A stretch of DNA of 33,864 bases from Deltaproteobacteria bacterium (GCA_947490345.1 CANLGL010000061.1:1-33864); one strand, 5' to 3'. Shown: positions 24,190-33,639, counted from the first letter of the stretch. Numbers and translations: made by a program. Notes: generated by a model from the letters alone, not told the origin.

Positions 24190-26255
24190 CATTGCAGCCA
24201 ATGCCCGTCGCCCCACCGCTGAACAACCGTGAAACCAGTTGGCTCGAGTTCAACGCGCGCGTCCTCGAAGAAGCGATGGACCCCACGGTACCGCTCCTTG
24301 AGCGGCTGCGTTTCCTCGCCATCTTTTCGTCCAACCTCGACGAGTTCTTCATGGTCCGCGTCGCGGGCCTCTGGCGCCAGGTCCACACCGGCGTGACCAT
24401 GCCCGGGCCCGACGGGATGACCCCGCGCCAGGTGCTCGACGTGGTCAGCGCACGTGCGCATGAGCTGGTCGCGACTCAGCACCGCATCATGTTGAACGAG
24501 CTGCTGCCGGCGCTCGCGGCGGAGGGCATTCATCTGCGGCGAAAGGGAGCGTGGACGGCCGCACAGGAAACGTTCTTGCGGGCGTGGTTCCGCGCCAATG
24601 CCCTGCCGGTCATCACGCCAATTGCCATCGACCCGGCCCACCCCTTCCCGCACATCGCAAACCGCGCGCTCTGTCTGGTCCTGGAGTTGTTGCCACACGA
24701 CGACGAAGACGAGCTCCCCGCGCCCCAGTCGTGCATCGTACACATCCCTGCCGCGGTTCTACCTCGTTTCTTGATGCTTCCTGCCGAGGAGGACTCGGTC
24801 GAGGTGGCGCTGTTGGAAGATGCCATCCGTCTGAACCTCGATGTGCTGTTTCAGAACGCGGCGGTGGTCAGCGCCGGTGCCGTTCGCGTCACGCGCGACG
24901 CCGAGCTGGACTACGACGAAGATCGCGCGGACGACCTGATGCGGACGGTCCAGGCGGCGGTCCGCAACCGTCGGCTTGGCGCGGCAGTTCGGCTCCAGTA
25001 CGAGCCCGAGGTCGATCCAACCGAACTGGCCCGCGTCGTCAGCGAGCTCGATCTCGACCCCACCGACCTGTACCCGGCCGAGGGCTTCACCGCGTTCGCC
25101 GACCTGTTCCAGCTCTATTCCCTGGTTGCTCGGCCCGATCTGAAGTTCCCGGCCTGGACGCCACAGTCCTCCGCTCGGTTCGCGCCAGGGCGCAACGTCT
25201 TCGCGGTGATCGACCGGGGCGACGTGCTGGTGCATCACCCGTACCAGACCTTCGATCACGTGGTGAATTTCTTGGAGGCGGCGGCACACGACCCCGACGT
25301 GCTCGCCATCAAGATCACGCTGTACCGCATGTCGCGGGACAGTCGCATCGCCCACGCGCTACTGACCGCCGCGCAGAATGGAAAGTCGGTGGTCGCGCTG
25401 GTCGAGCTGCGCGCCCGCTTCAACGAGGAGTCGAACATCGCCTGGGCGCGACGGCTCGAGGACGCAGGCGCGCACGTGGTCTACGGGGTGACTGGGTATA
25501 AAACACACGCCAAGGCGGCGCTGGTGGTGCGTCGCCATCGTGGTGGCGTTCGGCGTTACATCCACCTTGGAACGGGAAACTACAACGAAGGGAACGCCAC
25601 CTCCTACGCGGATTTCAGCCTGTTCACCGCGCGCGAATCCATGGGAGAGGACGTCACCTGGTTGTTCAATCTGCTCACCGGCTACACCCGTCCGCCCCCG
25701 ATGCAGGAGCTGCTCCTGGCGCCGATGCATCTGCGCGACGAGCTGCAGGCGCGCATCCGTCGGGAGATTCAGAACAAGAAGGACGGAAAGACGTCGGGAA
25801 TCGTGGTGAAGCTCAACGCCCTGGTCGATCCCGACCTGATCGCAGAGCTGTATCGGGCCTCCCGAGCGGGCGTGCGCGTGGACCTCATCATCCGCGGCAT
25901 CTGCGGTCTGCGCCCGGGCGTCAAAGGCCTCTCCGAGAACATCCACGCCATCCGCATTGTGGACCGCTTCCTCGAGCACGCCCGCGTCATCCGGTTCGAA
26001 AACGGCGGCGAGCGCGAAATCTGGCTGAGCAGCGCCGACTGGATGCCGCGCAATCTCTCCGGCCGCATCGAGATCGCCTTCCCAGTGCACGACAAAGCGC
26101 AGCAGAAGGATCTGGACCAATACTTGGAATTGCAACTGGCCGACAACGTGAAGGCGTCGATCATCCTGCCAAACGGGAAAAACGAGCGTCGGAAGACGGA
26201 GGGACCGCCCGTGCGAAGCCAGGAGCTGTCGATGAAGCGGGCGAAGCGGAAGTAG
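24186..26255 (+). CDS. ppk1: Polyphosphate kinase 1
   Basis: PPK1 makes polyphosphate from ATP reversibly. The 689-residue product starts at a GTG overlapping the msrB stop, with the N-terminal 'NRETSWLEFNARVLEEA' and 'LAIFSSNLDEFFMVRVAG' typical of the family. The autophosphorylated His is H460 ('RRYIHLGTGNYNEGNA'). The second active-site His is H598 ('FLEHARVIRFENGGE'). 'LKITLYRMSRDS' and 'GYKTHAKAALVV' are further family blocks. Its convergent neighbour, 17 bp away, encodes a polyphosphatase-family protein. Confidence 0.97.
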   Translation: MTLQPMPVAPPLNNRETSWLEFNARVLEEAMDPTVPLLERLRFLAIFSSNLDEFFMVRVAGLWRQVHTGVTMPGPDGMTPRQVLDVVSARAHELVATQHRIMLNELLPALAAEGIHLRRKGAWTAAQETFLRAWFRANALPVITPIAIDPAHPFPHIANRALCLVLELLPHDDEDELPAPQSCIVHIPAAVLPRFLMLPAEEDSVEVALLEDAIRLNLDVLFQNAAVVSAGAVRVTRDAELDYDEDRADDLMRTVQAAVRNRRLGAAVRLQYEPEVDPTELARVVSELDLDPTDLYPAEGFTAFADLFQLYSLVARPDLKFPAWTPQSSARFAPGRNVFAVIDRGDVLVHHPYQTFDHVVNFLEAAAHDPDVLAIKITLYRMSRDSRIAHALLTAAQNGKSVVALVELRARFNEESNIAWARRLEDAGAHVVYGVTGYKTHAKAALVVRRHRGGVRRYIHLGTGNYNEGNATSYADFSLFTARESMGEDVTWLFNLLTGYTRPPPMQELLLAPMHLRDELQARIRREIQNKKDGKTSGIVVKLNALVDPDLIAELYRASRAGVRVDLIIRGICGLRPGVKGLSENIHAIRIVDRFLEHARVIRFENGGEREIWLSSADWMPRNLSGRIEIAFPVHDKAQQKDLDQYLELQLADNVKASIILPNGKNERRKTEGPPVRSQELSMKRAKRK

Positions 26256-26272
26256 CGCCGGCCCCCATTCCG

Positions 26273-27421
26273 TCAGCCCGCGTCGCGCCCCGGCTGCTCC
26301 AGAGCGTGGGCCACACGCAGCACTTCCTCCTGCCAGAAGCCCTGGATCGGCTTGTCGAGCAGCCGCTCCACCTTGTGGTGGAGCGCCGCAGCAAACAGGC
26401 GACGCTCTCGCGGCGTGAGCCCCGCCACCTTCGGCGGGCGAGCCATCGGCACCACCCGCAGCCGCCCGCGGATGCCCGCCGCCCCTGGATCGGCGATCGG
26501 CGCGCCACCGAACAGGGCGCGGAAAGCGACGCCCTCGCGGATTCCATAGGTCGAGACGTGCAGAGCGCTGAAGCCGCCCAGTCGGAGCACGGCGCTGAGG
26601 ACCACCCCGGCCGCGACGATGGTGTCGACCCGGTGCGCGGCGAGTCCCGGCGTCGCGGCGCGCGTCGCCGTCGGCTTGCGGGAGAGCACCTCGTAACTGT
26701 CGAGGATCGCCTCGCCGTCGAGTAGGTAGCCATGCCCGTGCCCCGTGCGAACCGGCCGCTCACGTCGCGACATTTTTCCATACGAACGCGCGCTGCCGCC
26801 AACCGCGACGAGGCTTCCGCGGTGGCGCGGCAGCCACGGCACGGTGTGGAGCGCCTCGACCACGTGGCGCCGCAACGAGCACAGGGCCGCGCCCGATGGC
26901 GGATCAGACCCTCGCAAGAAGTCATCGTGGAGGCGGAGCGCGCCCAGCGGCAGCGAGACTGTTCGCAGCACGCGACGGCGCGCGACCTCGACCAGCTGCA
27001 TGGAGCCGCCGCCGAGATCCAACACGATGCCATCGCGCATCGGGAGCGTGCACAACACGGTGTGCGCCGCCAGCCTGCCCTCCTCGTCGCCGCTGATCAG
27101 GTTGGCGCTCACGCCAAGCTCCTCGTTCATCCGCTTGACCAGGGCGGGTCCGTTGGTGGCATCGCGCATGGCCGAGGTTGCGACGACGTGCACGCCCTCC
27201 ACGTCAAGGCTGCGGGCCTTGCGTACGTAGCCAGCCACCGTCGTGAAGAGCTGCCGCACCGCGGCGGGGGGCAGCCGGCCCTCGGCGTCGATCTCCTCGA
27301 TGAGCCGCAGCGAGTCGCCCTCCTGGTGCTGCCGATCCAGGAAACCCCCGACCCCGGCTTCGAAGACCGCGAGCGAGGTGCTCCCCGAGCCGATGTCGAT
27401 GACTCCTACGCGACGCGGCAC
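26273..27421 (-). CDS. Ppx/GppA-family exopolyphosphatase
   Basis: The 382-residue protein starts at GTG and has the ASKHA-type phosphatase start 'RVGVIDIGSGSTSLAVFE'. The conserved motif 'VHVVATSAMRDATNG' follows, with the phosphate-binding loop 'GIVLDLGGGSMQLVEV' and 'LPLGALRLHDDFL'. Ppx removes terminal phosphate from polyphosphate; GppA acts on pppGpp. The adjacent ppk1 makes Ppx the more likely role, but sequence alone does not separate the two. The C-terminal region (about 300-382) replaces the HD-type extension of longer homologues, so it is a short form. Confidence 0.92.
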   Translation of the reverse strand: MPRRVGVIDIGSGSTSLAVFEAGVGGFLDRQHQEGDSLRLIEEIDAEGRLPPAAVRQLFTTVAGYVRKARSLDVEGVHVVATSAMRDATNGPALVKRMNEELGVSANLISGDEEGRLAAHTVLCTLPMRDGIVLDLGGGSMQLVEVARRRVLRTVSLPLGALRLHDDFLRGSDPPSGAALCSLRRHVVEALHTVPWLPRHRGSLVAVGGSARSYGKMSRRERPVRTGHGHGYLLDGEAILDSYEVLSRKPTATRAATPGLAAHRVDTIVAAGVVLSAVLRLGGFSALHVSTYGIREGVAFRALFGGAPIADPGAAGIRGRLRVVPMARPPKVAGLTPRERRLFAAALHHKVERLLDKPIQGFWQEEVLRVAHALEQPGRDAG

Positions 27422-27524
27422 GTTGCACCCTGAGTTGGCGCGGAGCTATCACGCGTGGTTGTACCGGGGGCGAGGGCTCCGAGCCCTGTCCCTCCGCGAT
27501 GCGACACGCTACACCGCGCACAAG

Positions 27525-28688
27525 ATGCTGTTCACCGTCCTCGCATGTCAAAGCGACTCCGACCTCAGCCACGTCACCAGCGACCCTGAAGTGGCGCTGG
27601 TCAACCCCAGCGAGGGTGCGGTGCTTCGTGTGGGTGAAGGCCCCTATTTCGCCGACGCCCAGGTCAGCGACCGCTTCACGCCGGCGCTGTCCCTGCAACT
27701 GACCTGGACCCTCGACGGCGTCGAGGATGCAGGAAGCGCGGACGAAGGCGGCGCCGCCTCGTGGGAGATGCCCCTGGACCCGACCGCCCTCGGCGAGCAC
27801 GACGTCAGCCTTCGGGTCACCGATGAAGACGGAGACAGCGCCAGCGCCTCGGCCCATTTCACCCTCCTCGGCCCGCGCGAGGCGCCGGTCGTCACGATCA
27901 GCCTCCCCGTCGACGGCAGCAGCTCCGAGCCGGTCGAGCTCACGACCTTCCAAGGCAGCGCCACCGACAGCGTCACCGCACCCGCCGACCTCGTGCTCGC
28001 CTGGGACATCGATGGAATCGAGCCCGAAGGGGCCATCACCGCCAGCGGCGAGTCCATCGTTCTCGCTGGCCTCGCGGTCGGCACCCACACCATCACGCTG
28101 AGCGCCACCGACACCGACGGGGACGTGGGCACCGACGTGGTCGTGATCAACGTCACCGACGTCCCGATCGTCGCGGAGCCTGGGGACCTTGTGTTCTCGG
28201 AGATGATGGTCAACCCCGAGGTGGTGGAGGACGAAGTGGGCGAGTGGGTGGAGCTGTACAACGACAGCGGCAGCACCATCGACATCGGGGGGTACTCCTT
28301 CCACGACGACGACGTCGATCTCTACGTGCTCGAAGGCAACATTCCCGTCCTGGCCGGCGACTACGTGGTGTTGTGCGCAAACACCGATGTCGCAAACAAT
28401 GGCGGCGTCCCATGCGACGCGCTCTTTCAGCGCGATTCCGGCGGTGGCGGCCTCGCCCTGGCCAACGGCGAGGACGAGCTGGTGCTCTCGCGCAGCGACG
28501 GCGTGCAGATCGACTGGCTGCACTACGACGACACCTGGTACCTGCCTGGAGTCGCGATCGGCATCGACCCTACCTTCCAGGATGCCGGCAACAACGACGA
28601 TCTCAGTCATTGGTGCGGCCAGACCACGGTGGTGAGCACCGGCGGCGAGCCCGGCACGCCCGGCCAATCCAACGACGTCTGTGAGTAG
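27525..28688 (+). CDS. Lipoprotein with Ig/PKD-like domains and lamin-tail domain
   Basis: About 387 residues from the ATG at 27525. The lipobox-like MLFTVLAC gives a very short signal; a TTG at 27459 would extend it by 22 residues. Two Ig/PKD-like repeats follow ('LQLTWTLDGVEDAG' to 'VSLRVTDEDGDSASASAHF', and 'LVLAWDIDGIEPEG' to 'TITLSATDTDGDVG'). The C-terminal part is a lamin-tail domain ('GDLVFSEMMVNPEVV', 'GEWVELYNDSGSTIDIGGY', 'LWLSRSDGVQIDW'-like ending). It ends 3 nt before uraH, so they may be co-transcribed. A surface role is inferred, function unknown. Confidence 0.75.
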   Translation: MLFTVLACQSDSDLSHVTSDPEVALVNPSEGAVLRVGEGPYFADAQVSDRFTPALSLQLTWTLDGVEDAGSADEGGAASWEMPLDPTALGEHDVSLRVTDEDGDSASASAHFTLLGPREAPVVTISLPVDGSSSEPVELTTFQGSATDSVTAPADLVLAWDIDGIEPEGAITASGESIVLAGLAVGTHTITLSATDTDGDVGTDVVVINVTDVPIVAEPGDLVFSEMMVNPEVVEDEVGEWVELYNDSGSTIDIGGYSFHDDDVDLYVLEGNIPVLAGDYVVLCANTDVANNGGVPCDALFQRDSGGGGLALANGEDELVLSRSDGVQIDWLHYDDTWYLPGVAIGIDPTFQDAGNNDDLSHWCGQTTVVSTGGEPGTPGQSNDVCE

Positions 28689-28691
28689 TCG

Positions 28692-29030
28692 ATGTCGCCG
28701 CTGACCACGCATGTGCTCGACACCGCCAACGGCGTCCCCGCCGCGGGCGTTGTCGTGACCTTGGGTGAACACGTCGGTGGCGCGTGGCAGGAAGCGCCCC
28801 CCCGACAGACCAACGCGGACGGGCGAGTGCCGGACCTGCTCCCCGAAGGGGGCCTGCATCCAGGCCGATGGCGCCTGCGTTTTGACGTCGCGGCCTACTT
28901 CGCGGCGCGGGGCCTGCCGTGTTTCTTTCCGTCCGCAGAGTTGGTGTTCTACGTCACCGATATGTCGCGACACCACCACGTTCCGCTGCTGGTCTCGCCC
29001 TACAGCTACTCGACCTACCGCGGCTCCTGA
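28692..29030 (+). CDS. uraH: 5-hydroxyisourate hydrolase (transthyretin-like)
   Basis: UraH hydrolyses 5-hydroxyisourate to OHCU in urate breakdown. The 112-residue protein has the N-terminal signature 'LTTHVLDTANGVPAAGVVVTL', the central 'NADGRVPDLL', and ends with the family hallmark 'SYSTYRGS'. The length is typical. No other purine-degradation gene is seen in the window, so it is isolated from its pathway here. It follows the lamin-tail gene by 3 nt and precedes a terminator-like hairpin. Confidence 0.93.
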   Translation: MSPLTTHVLDTANGVPAAGVVVTLGEHVGGAWQEAPPRQTNADGRVPDLLPEGGLHPGRWRLRFDVAAYFAARGLPCFFPSAELVFYVTDMSRHHHVPLLVSPYSYSTYRGS

Positions 29031-29040
29031 TCCGAAACAG

Positions 29041-29065
29041 GGGGAAGGGGCGAGACCCCTTCCCC
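29041..29065. terminator. Terminator-like hairpin between convergent genes
   Basis: A perfect 10-bp stem (ggggaagggg / ccccttcccc) surrounds the 5-nt loop cgaga. It starts 10 bp after the uraH stop and faces the lipoprotein gene that ends at 29146 on the other strand. It lacks a U-run on either side, so intrinsic termination may be weak or factor-assisted, but the placement favours a bidirectional terminator. Confidence 0.7.
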
Positions 29066-29145
29066 TACCGGGCCGTTCCCCCGCAGTCCCCCATGCCGCT
29101 CGACGGTTTCATCGACCTGGGAGCCGCGGCACGCGGCATGGGTGA

Positions 29146-29937
29146 CTAGTCGGCGGCGGCCTGCTCGGCCAGCCACGCATCGTGGGCGTCGAACTGGCCG
29201 TCGATGCCGAGGCGCAAGGTCGCGGCGACCAGCGCGTCGTCGGCCTCGAACTCGGTGAAGACGGTCTCGACCCAGGTCACCTGGACGCGGAGAGCCCCCT
29301 GGCCCTGCTCCAACCACAGCTCGATGGTGTAGCTCTGCTCGATCGTGGCAGTTCCCTCCGCATTCGACTCGGGCGCCTCGAACCAGCCGCGTGACACCCG
29401 CAGCGCCCGGCCCTCAGCGTCGAGGGAGCGGAAGTCCTTTTTGACCACCTGCTCCATGGTGAAGAGGAGGTTCTCACGGATCACCACGTTGGTTGTCCGC
29501 GCAAACTCGCAGGTGGTCGGGTAACAGTCGCGGCCCTCGGCAAAGGTGCGATCGTACTGCTCGGGCGAGGCGGGCTCCACGGGGGTGAGATCGTCCAGAA
29601 GCACGATGGAGTCGTGCTGAGAGGGGGGGTAGGGCGAGAGCCAGCTCAGCGTCACGGGCGTGCCGAGCGCCGGGTCGCGGTCAGGGCGGGTGAGGCCCAC
29701 CAGCGCGCGCGCCTCGAGCCGACCGGGGGTCATGCCACGTTCGTTGAAGTCCTCGGCGGTGGTGTCGACCGCCGCGTCCACCTGTGCCTCCAGCGCCAGC
29801 ACGGCGGCGATTACCTCGGTCGGGTCGGCGTCGTCGAAGTGGGCCAGCGCGCCCTGTGCCGCGTCGGAAAAGTCCTCGCTGGCGTCCGGCGCGGGCGCGC
29901 AGGCGGCGAGGGCGAGGAGGAGGGAAGGCATCGGCAT
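29146..29937 (-). CDS. Lipoprotein of unknown function
   Basis: The 263-residue product starts at the ATG at 29937. The short signal (MPMPSLLLALAAC) has a lipobox at C13. A longer frame starts at 30159 but lies inside the upstream gene. The mature part is acidic at the start, then has beta strands and two nearby cysteines ('GRDCYPTTCEF'). No family was recognised. It follows the fused MFS/spermidine-synthase-like gene by 19 nt on the same strand and probably shares its transcript. Confidence 0.72.
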   Translation of the reverse strand: MPMPSLLLALAACAPAPDASEDFSDAAQGALAHFDDADPTEVIAAVLALEAQVDAAVDTTAEDFNERGMTPGRLEARALVGLTRPDRDPALGTPVTLSWLSPYPPSQHDSIVLLDDLTPVEPASPEQYDRTFAEGRDCYPTTCEFARTTNVVIRENLLFTMEQVVKKDFRSLDAEGRALRVSRGWFEAPESNAEGTATIEQSYTIELWLEQGQGALRVQVTWVETVFTEFEADDALVAATLRLGIDGQFDAHDAWLAEQAAAD

Positions 29938-29956
29938 CGACCGGCGGATGGTATCG

Positions 29957-32356
29957 TCACCGCCGCGGCAGCGTCGAGTAGCGGAGAAAGTCCTCCGCCC
30001 GCCACCGCAGGGCATTGGCCGCGACCTGGGCCTCGATGCGGGGGTCGCCCGCCGACTGAGGGGCAAACTCGGTCCACCGCTCCGGCGCGAAGAGGGCCGA
30101 TGGCAACGAGGTCGCCGCGACGTGCGAGACCTGGCTGCTCTCGGCGATTGGCCAGTCATCGGTCATCGGGCGCGAGCCGGCGGTCGCGGCGTGAAGGGTT
30201 TCGGCGGCGGCCGCGAACAGGCTGACGAGGTCGCGAGGATCGCCGACGCCCAGCGCGGCAAGGTCTGCGGCGACCCGTGGGTTGGATGCGAGCTTTTCCG
30301 CAATCTTACCAACGTTGAGGGTGAGCGCGCCCGGCTTCGGGCTCCCCGCCAGCATCAGCTCCTTGCCATCGCCGACCAGCAGCACCGCGTTCGGAAAGAC
30401 CTCCACAAACGCCCGCACCAGGCTCTGGACCGTGGCAGACGGCACCTGGTAGGCGGGCAACCACTGGGTGATCCACCCATCGGGGCGCAGCTTTGCGCGC
30501 ACGGTGTCGTAGAACTCGGTGGTGTAGAGCGACGCCACTCCGGCGTGGGCGATGGGCGGCGGTTCGAGAGTGACCAGGTCCCAGGTCGCCGGCGGAAACC
30601 GTTGCAGGACGTGGCGGCCATCGTCGACGTACACCGCGACGCGCGGATCTTGGAGCACGTCGTGATTGGCGAACGAAAACCAGCGAGCCTCCGCGAGGAC
30701 ATCGGCCGAGAGCTCGGCGATGTCCAGGCGCTCCAGCGGGTGGAGCGACGCCGCGTGCGCGGTATTTCCGACGCCGAAGCAGATCACCAGGGCCCGGCGG
30801 GGGTCGTCCATCGCCAAGAGCGGAAGGTGCGCCAGGAGCCTCATGTACCGTTGCGCGTGATCGGTGGTGCTCGACATCGGGTGGCCGTTGGTCCACAGCC
30901 GCGCCGGACCCCCAACCGTGCCGGTGACAACAATCGTCTCGTTCACGCCTTCGCGTATGTCAAGAACCCCTTCCGCTTCGAGACGTCCGTAGGGAAACGA
31001 CGACCGCACCAAGCGTGTCGGCGAGACGAACGCCGCGAGCAACACCGGCACCAGCGCCAGCAGGAACCGCGGCCGCGGCGACAGCACGATTGGCGCCAAC
31101 GCCGCCACCGCCGCGAGGCACAACATCGTGTTCTGGAGTCCGAGCGCGGGCAAAATCAGGAGCCCGGTCGCCAGCGCTCCGAGCGCGTTCCCGGCCGTTA
31201 CCGCCAGCCAGAGGCCGCCGATCCGGCGCCCCACGCGCTCCGTGCCGGCGTGCGCCAGCGCATTGGCCATCGGAAAGGCCGCTCCCATCATGATCGCCGC
31301 GGGCAGTACCCCGATCGCGATCGTCACGAGGTTCACCAGCTGCGCCCCGGTGGCCAGAGACCCCGCGCCCACCGCAGCCAAAGCGAACTGCCGCTCCAAA
31401 AGTGCGCGGCTGTCGTGGGCGTGGACCCCCACCAGCACCAGCGCGGCGACCGCGGCTTGGGCCCCCGCGAAGAGCGTCACCGGCGACCACCCGCGAACCC
31501 TCCCCGCCACGAGCCCGCCGAACGCCCACCCGACCAGAATCACCGCGACCAGGCAGGCGTAGACGGCCCGATAGGGCCCCAGGGCCGAGGCAAAAAACCG
31601 AAACCATGCCACCTCCATCCCCATTGCGGCGAACCCGGCGAGCGCCAGGGCACCCGCCACACGGGGCAAGGGCAACGTTGTCCGAGGTGCCGTTCCGGTT
31701 CCCGCTGGCTCACGCTCGGCCCCTGTCGCGACCGCCTGTCGCGCTCCCACCGCCAAAGCCGCCGCGGCGAGCCCAAAGCATGCCGCCCCGACCTGCGTCA
31801 GACGGAGCCCGAGCGTCGGCACCGCCCACAGGTCGGTCGCGAGCGCGCCCATCGCGGCGCCGAGGGTGTTGGCGCCGACCAAGAGCGCGCTACGCCACCC
31901 AAATTCTGTCGCATCGCGACCGAGAAGGGGTCGGGCCAACAGCGGCAGACTCGCTCCCATCAACATCGTGGGTACACCCAGCGCCAGCAGCGTCACCCCA
32001 ATCTGCACCATCCTGGCCCCCGCCGAGGGAACGTTCCAGCCGTTGGCGTCGAGCCCCCACCCGCCCAGGCCGCTCCCAGCGAGCAGGTGCATCCCCGGCA
32101 AGAGCGCCAGCCCCCACAGCGCGATCCCCAGCTCACAGGCCGCGTAGAGCCGCGCTGGCCGCTCGCTACGGTCGGCGACGCGCCCGCCGAGGTGGGCACC
32201 CACGCCCAAGCCAGCCAGAAACACCGTGGTGACCAACGTCACCGACTGAACGCTCCCCCCAAAGGCCAGCCCCAACTGGCGCACCCACACCACCTGCCAG
32301 ACGAGCCCCGCCGCGCCCGAGAGCAGGAACGCGAGGTGGAGGCGGGACCGGAGCAT
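29957..32356 (-). CDS. Fused MFS-type membrane domain and spermidine-synthase-like domain
   Basis: This 799-residue protein starts at the ATG at 32356. The N-terminal part (about residues 1-410) is a membrane domain of ten or more helices, beginning 'SGAAGLVWQVVWVRQL', as in fused MFS/spermidine synthase proteins. The C-terminal part (about 480-720) is a Rossmann-fold aminopropyltransferase-like domain: 'ALVICFGVGNTAHAASLH', 'LDIAELSADVLAEARWF', 'VYVDDGRHVLQ', 'DLVTLEPPPIAHAGVASLYT'. The usual GGGDG loop and the catalytic D-x-x-D after the substrate strand are missing (CFGVGNTA and LEPPP instead). Polyamine synthesis is therefore doubtful. Confidence 0.85.
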   Translation of the reverse strand: MLRSRLHLAFLLSGAAGLVWQVVWVRQLGLAFGGSVQSVTLVTTVFLAGLGVGAHLGGRVADRSERPARLYAACELGIALWGLALLPGMHLLAGSGLGGWGLDANGWNVPSAGARMVQIGVTLLALGVPTMLMGASLPLLARPLLGRDATEFGWRSALLVGANTLGAAMGALATDLWAVPTLGLRLTQVGAACFGLAAAALAVGARQAVATGAEREPAGTGTAPRTTLPLPRVAGALALAGFAAMGMEVAWFRFFASALGPYRAVYACLVAVILVGWAFGGLVAGRVRGWSPVTLFAGAQAAVAALVLVGVHAHDSRALLERQFALAAVGAGSLATGAQLVNLVTIAIGVLPAAIMMGAAFPMANALAHAGTERVGRRIGGLWLAVTAGNALGALATGLLILPALGLQNTMLCLAAVAALAPIVLSPRPRFLLALVPVLLAAFVSPTRLVRSSFPYGRLEAEGVLDIREGVNETIVVTGTVGGPARLWTNGHPMSSTTDHAQRYMRLLAHLPLLAMDDPRRALVICFGVGNTAHAASLHPLERLDIAELSADVLAEARWFSFANHDVLQDPRVAVYVDDGRHVLQRFPPATWDLVTLEPPPIAHAGVASLYTTEFYDTVRAKLRPDGWITQWLPAYQVPSATVQSLVRAFVEVFPNAVLLVGDGKELMLAGSPKPGALTLNVGKIAEKLASNPRVAADLAALGVGDPRDLVSLFAAAAETLHAATAGSRPMTDDWPIAESSQVSHVAATSLPSALFAPERWTEFAPQSAGDPRIEAQVAANALRWRAEDFLRYSTLPRR

Positions 32357-32406
32357 GGCGGGCCCGGTAACCGAGGGTGCTCGTCGGGCCGCCGGCGCCG
32401 GTTGCC

Positions 32407-33510
32407 CTACGGGCGCGCCACGCGCCGATACACCTCTTCGACCTCACCAATCACCCGGTCCCAGCCGAACTGCCGCGCCTTGTCACGCGCCGCAGCCTCC
32501 CAAACGCCTCGCTCCGGAAGGTCACGGGCCCGCTGGATGTCCGCCGCCGCGCGAGCCGGGTCGTTGTAGTCGGTGAGCAGGCCGGTTGGCCCGTCCACAA
32601 AGTACCGGAACGCCCGATTATCCTGCAGCACCGGAAACAACCCGGCGCCCATGGTCTCGACGACCGAGATGCCGAAGCTCTCGTACTCGGCGGGCCACAA
32701 GCCCAACTCGGCGGTGCGGACGGCCTCGTGCATGGTCGCCGCTTCGACCTTCCCGGTAAATGCCACCCGGTCGGTGAGGCCCAACCCATCACGGTCGGCG
32801 CTGAGGCGTCGCACCAGACCGTCGCTCACTTCGGGCCCGATGATCTGGGCGCGAAAGGGCCGTGGGTCACGATCGCGGAGCGCGGCGAGCGTGCGGATGA
32901 GTTGGGCGATGCCCTTGTGAACGTCCACGCGCCCGAGGGTGACAAATTGCCCGGCAACCGGCGCGCGCGCCAACGCCTGCCACGGCGCGAGCTCGACGGC
33001 ATTGCGGATGACCTCGCCGCGGGGGGTCAGCCGTTCGAACAGGTCGCGGTCCTGGTCGGAGGTGTACACCAGCGCATCCACACGCTTGACCAGCCAGCGC
33101 GTCATCGTCTGGAACCACACCCGCTTGGCCGTCTGCGCGAAGCGGGTGTGGAAGAAGCCCCCGTGGGTGCTGAGCACCACCGGAATTCCATGCACACGGC
33201 GTGTCGCGACGATCAGATCGGCGAGGAAGTCGATGGCGTGGACATGGAGGACGTCGAACCCACGCAGGTGGCGGAGCACTCTCGGCGCGAGCGGGTAGCG
33301 GGTGCTGCCGCGGAACGGGATGCGGGTGATGCGGACGCCGCCCTCCGTCTCTTCGGCAGGAAGCGGGCGATCATCCTCGAAAGCCCGGTCCAACGTCAGG
33401 ACCTCGACGTGATGCCCCCGGGCAAGCAGCGCCTCGGCGAGCCACTGCACATGGCGCTCGATGCCGCCTACATTCGGCCAATAGACCCGGGTGACGAGGA
33501 GGATGCGCAT
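32407..33510 (-). CDS. GT4-family glycosyltransferase
   Basis: The 367-residue protein starts at an ATG and has the GT-B fold of family GT4. The N-terminal 'LVTRVYWPNVGGIERHVQWLAEAL' binds acceptor, and 'FDVLHVHAIDFLADLI' is the following strand. The C-terminal donor half has 'FVTLGRVDVHKGIAQLI' and the E-x7-E pattern 'EYESFGISVVETMGAG' that holds the nucleotide sugar. The sugar and acceptor are unknown. It lies 50 bp before the fused MFS protein on the same strand, so an envelope or polysaccharide role is possible. Confidence 0.92.
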   Translation of the reverse strand: MRILLVTRVYWPNVGGIERHVQWLAEALLARGHHVEVLTLDRAFEDDRPLPAEETEGGVRITRIPFRGSTRYPLAPRVLRHLRGFDVLHVHAIDFLADLIVATRRVHGIPVVLSTHGGFFHTRFAQTAKRVWFQTMTRWLVKRVDALVYTSDQDRDLFERLTPRGEVIRNAVELAPWQALARAPVAGQFVTLGRVDVHKGIAQLIRTLAALRDRDPRPFRAQIIGPEVSDGLVRRLSADRDGLGLTDRVAFTGKVEAATMHEAVRTAELGLWPAEYESFGISVVETMGAGLFPVLQDNRAFRYFVDGPTGLLTDYNDPARAAADIQRARDLPERGVWEAAARDKARQFGWDRVIGEVEEVYRRVARP

Positions 33511-33639
33511 CGAGGCGCGCGGCTATCCTGTTGGGGCCCGGGAGATGAGACGGCGACCCGAGCGTCGCGCCACGGTCGCGACCTTCCAACGTTCAAGCGC
33601 GGCCGCTGCCCCTGCGTCTCGGCGCGCCTGCAAACGTCA

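Noticed and set aside
26256..26272. Terminator between ppk1 and the convergent ppx gene
   Set aside because: Only 17 bp separate the stops and no stable hairpin was found within or around them.
29660..32569. 969-codon plus-strand frame opposite the fused MFS gene
   Set aside because: Arg/His/Gln-rich shadow of the opposite strand; the minus-strand product has clear membrane and synthase-like domains.
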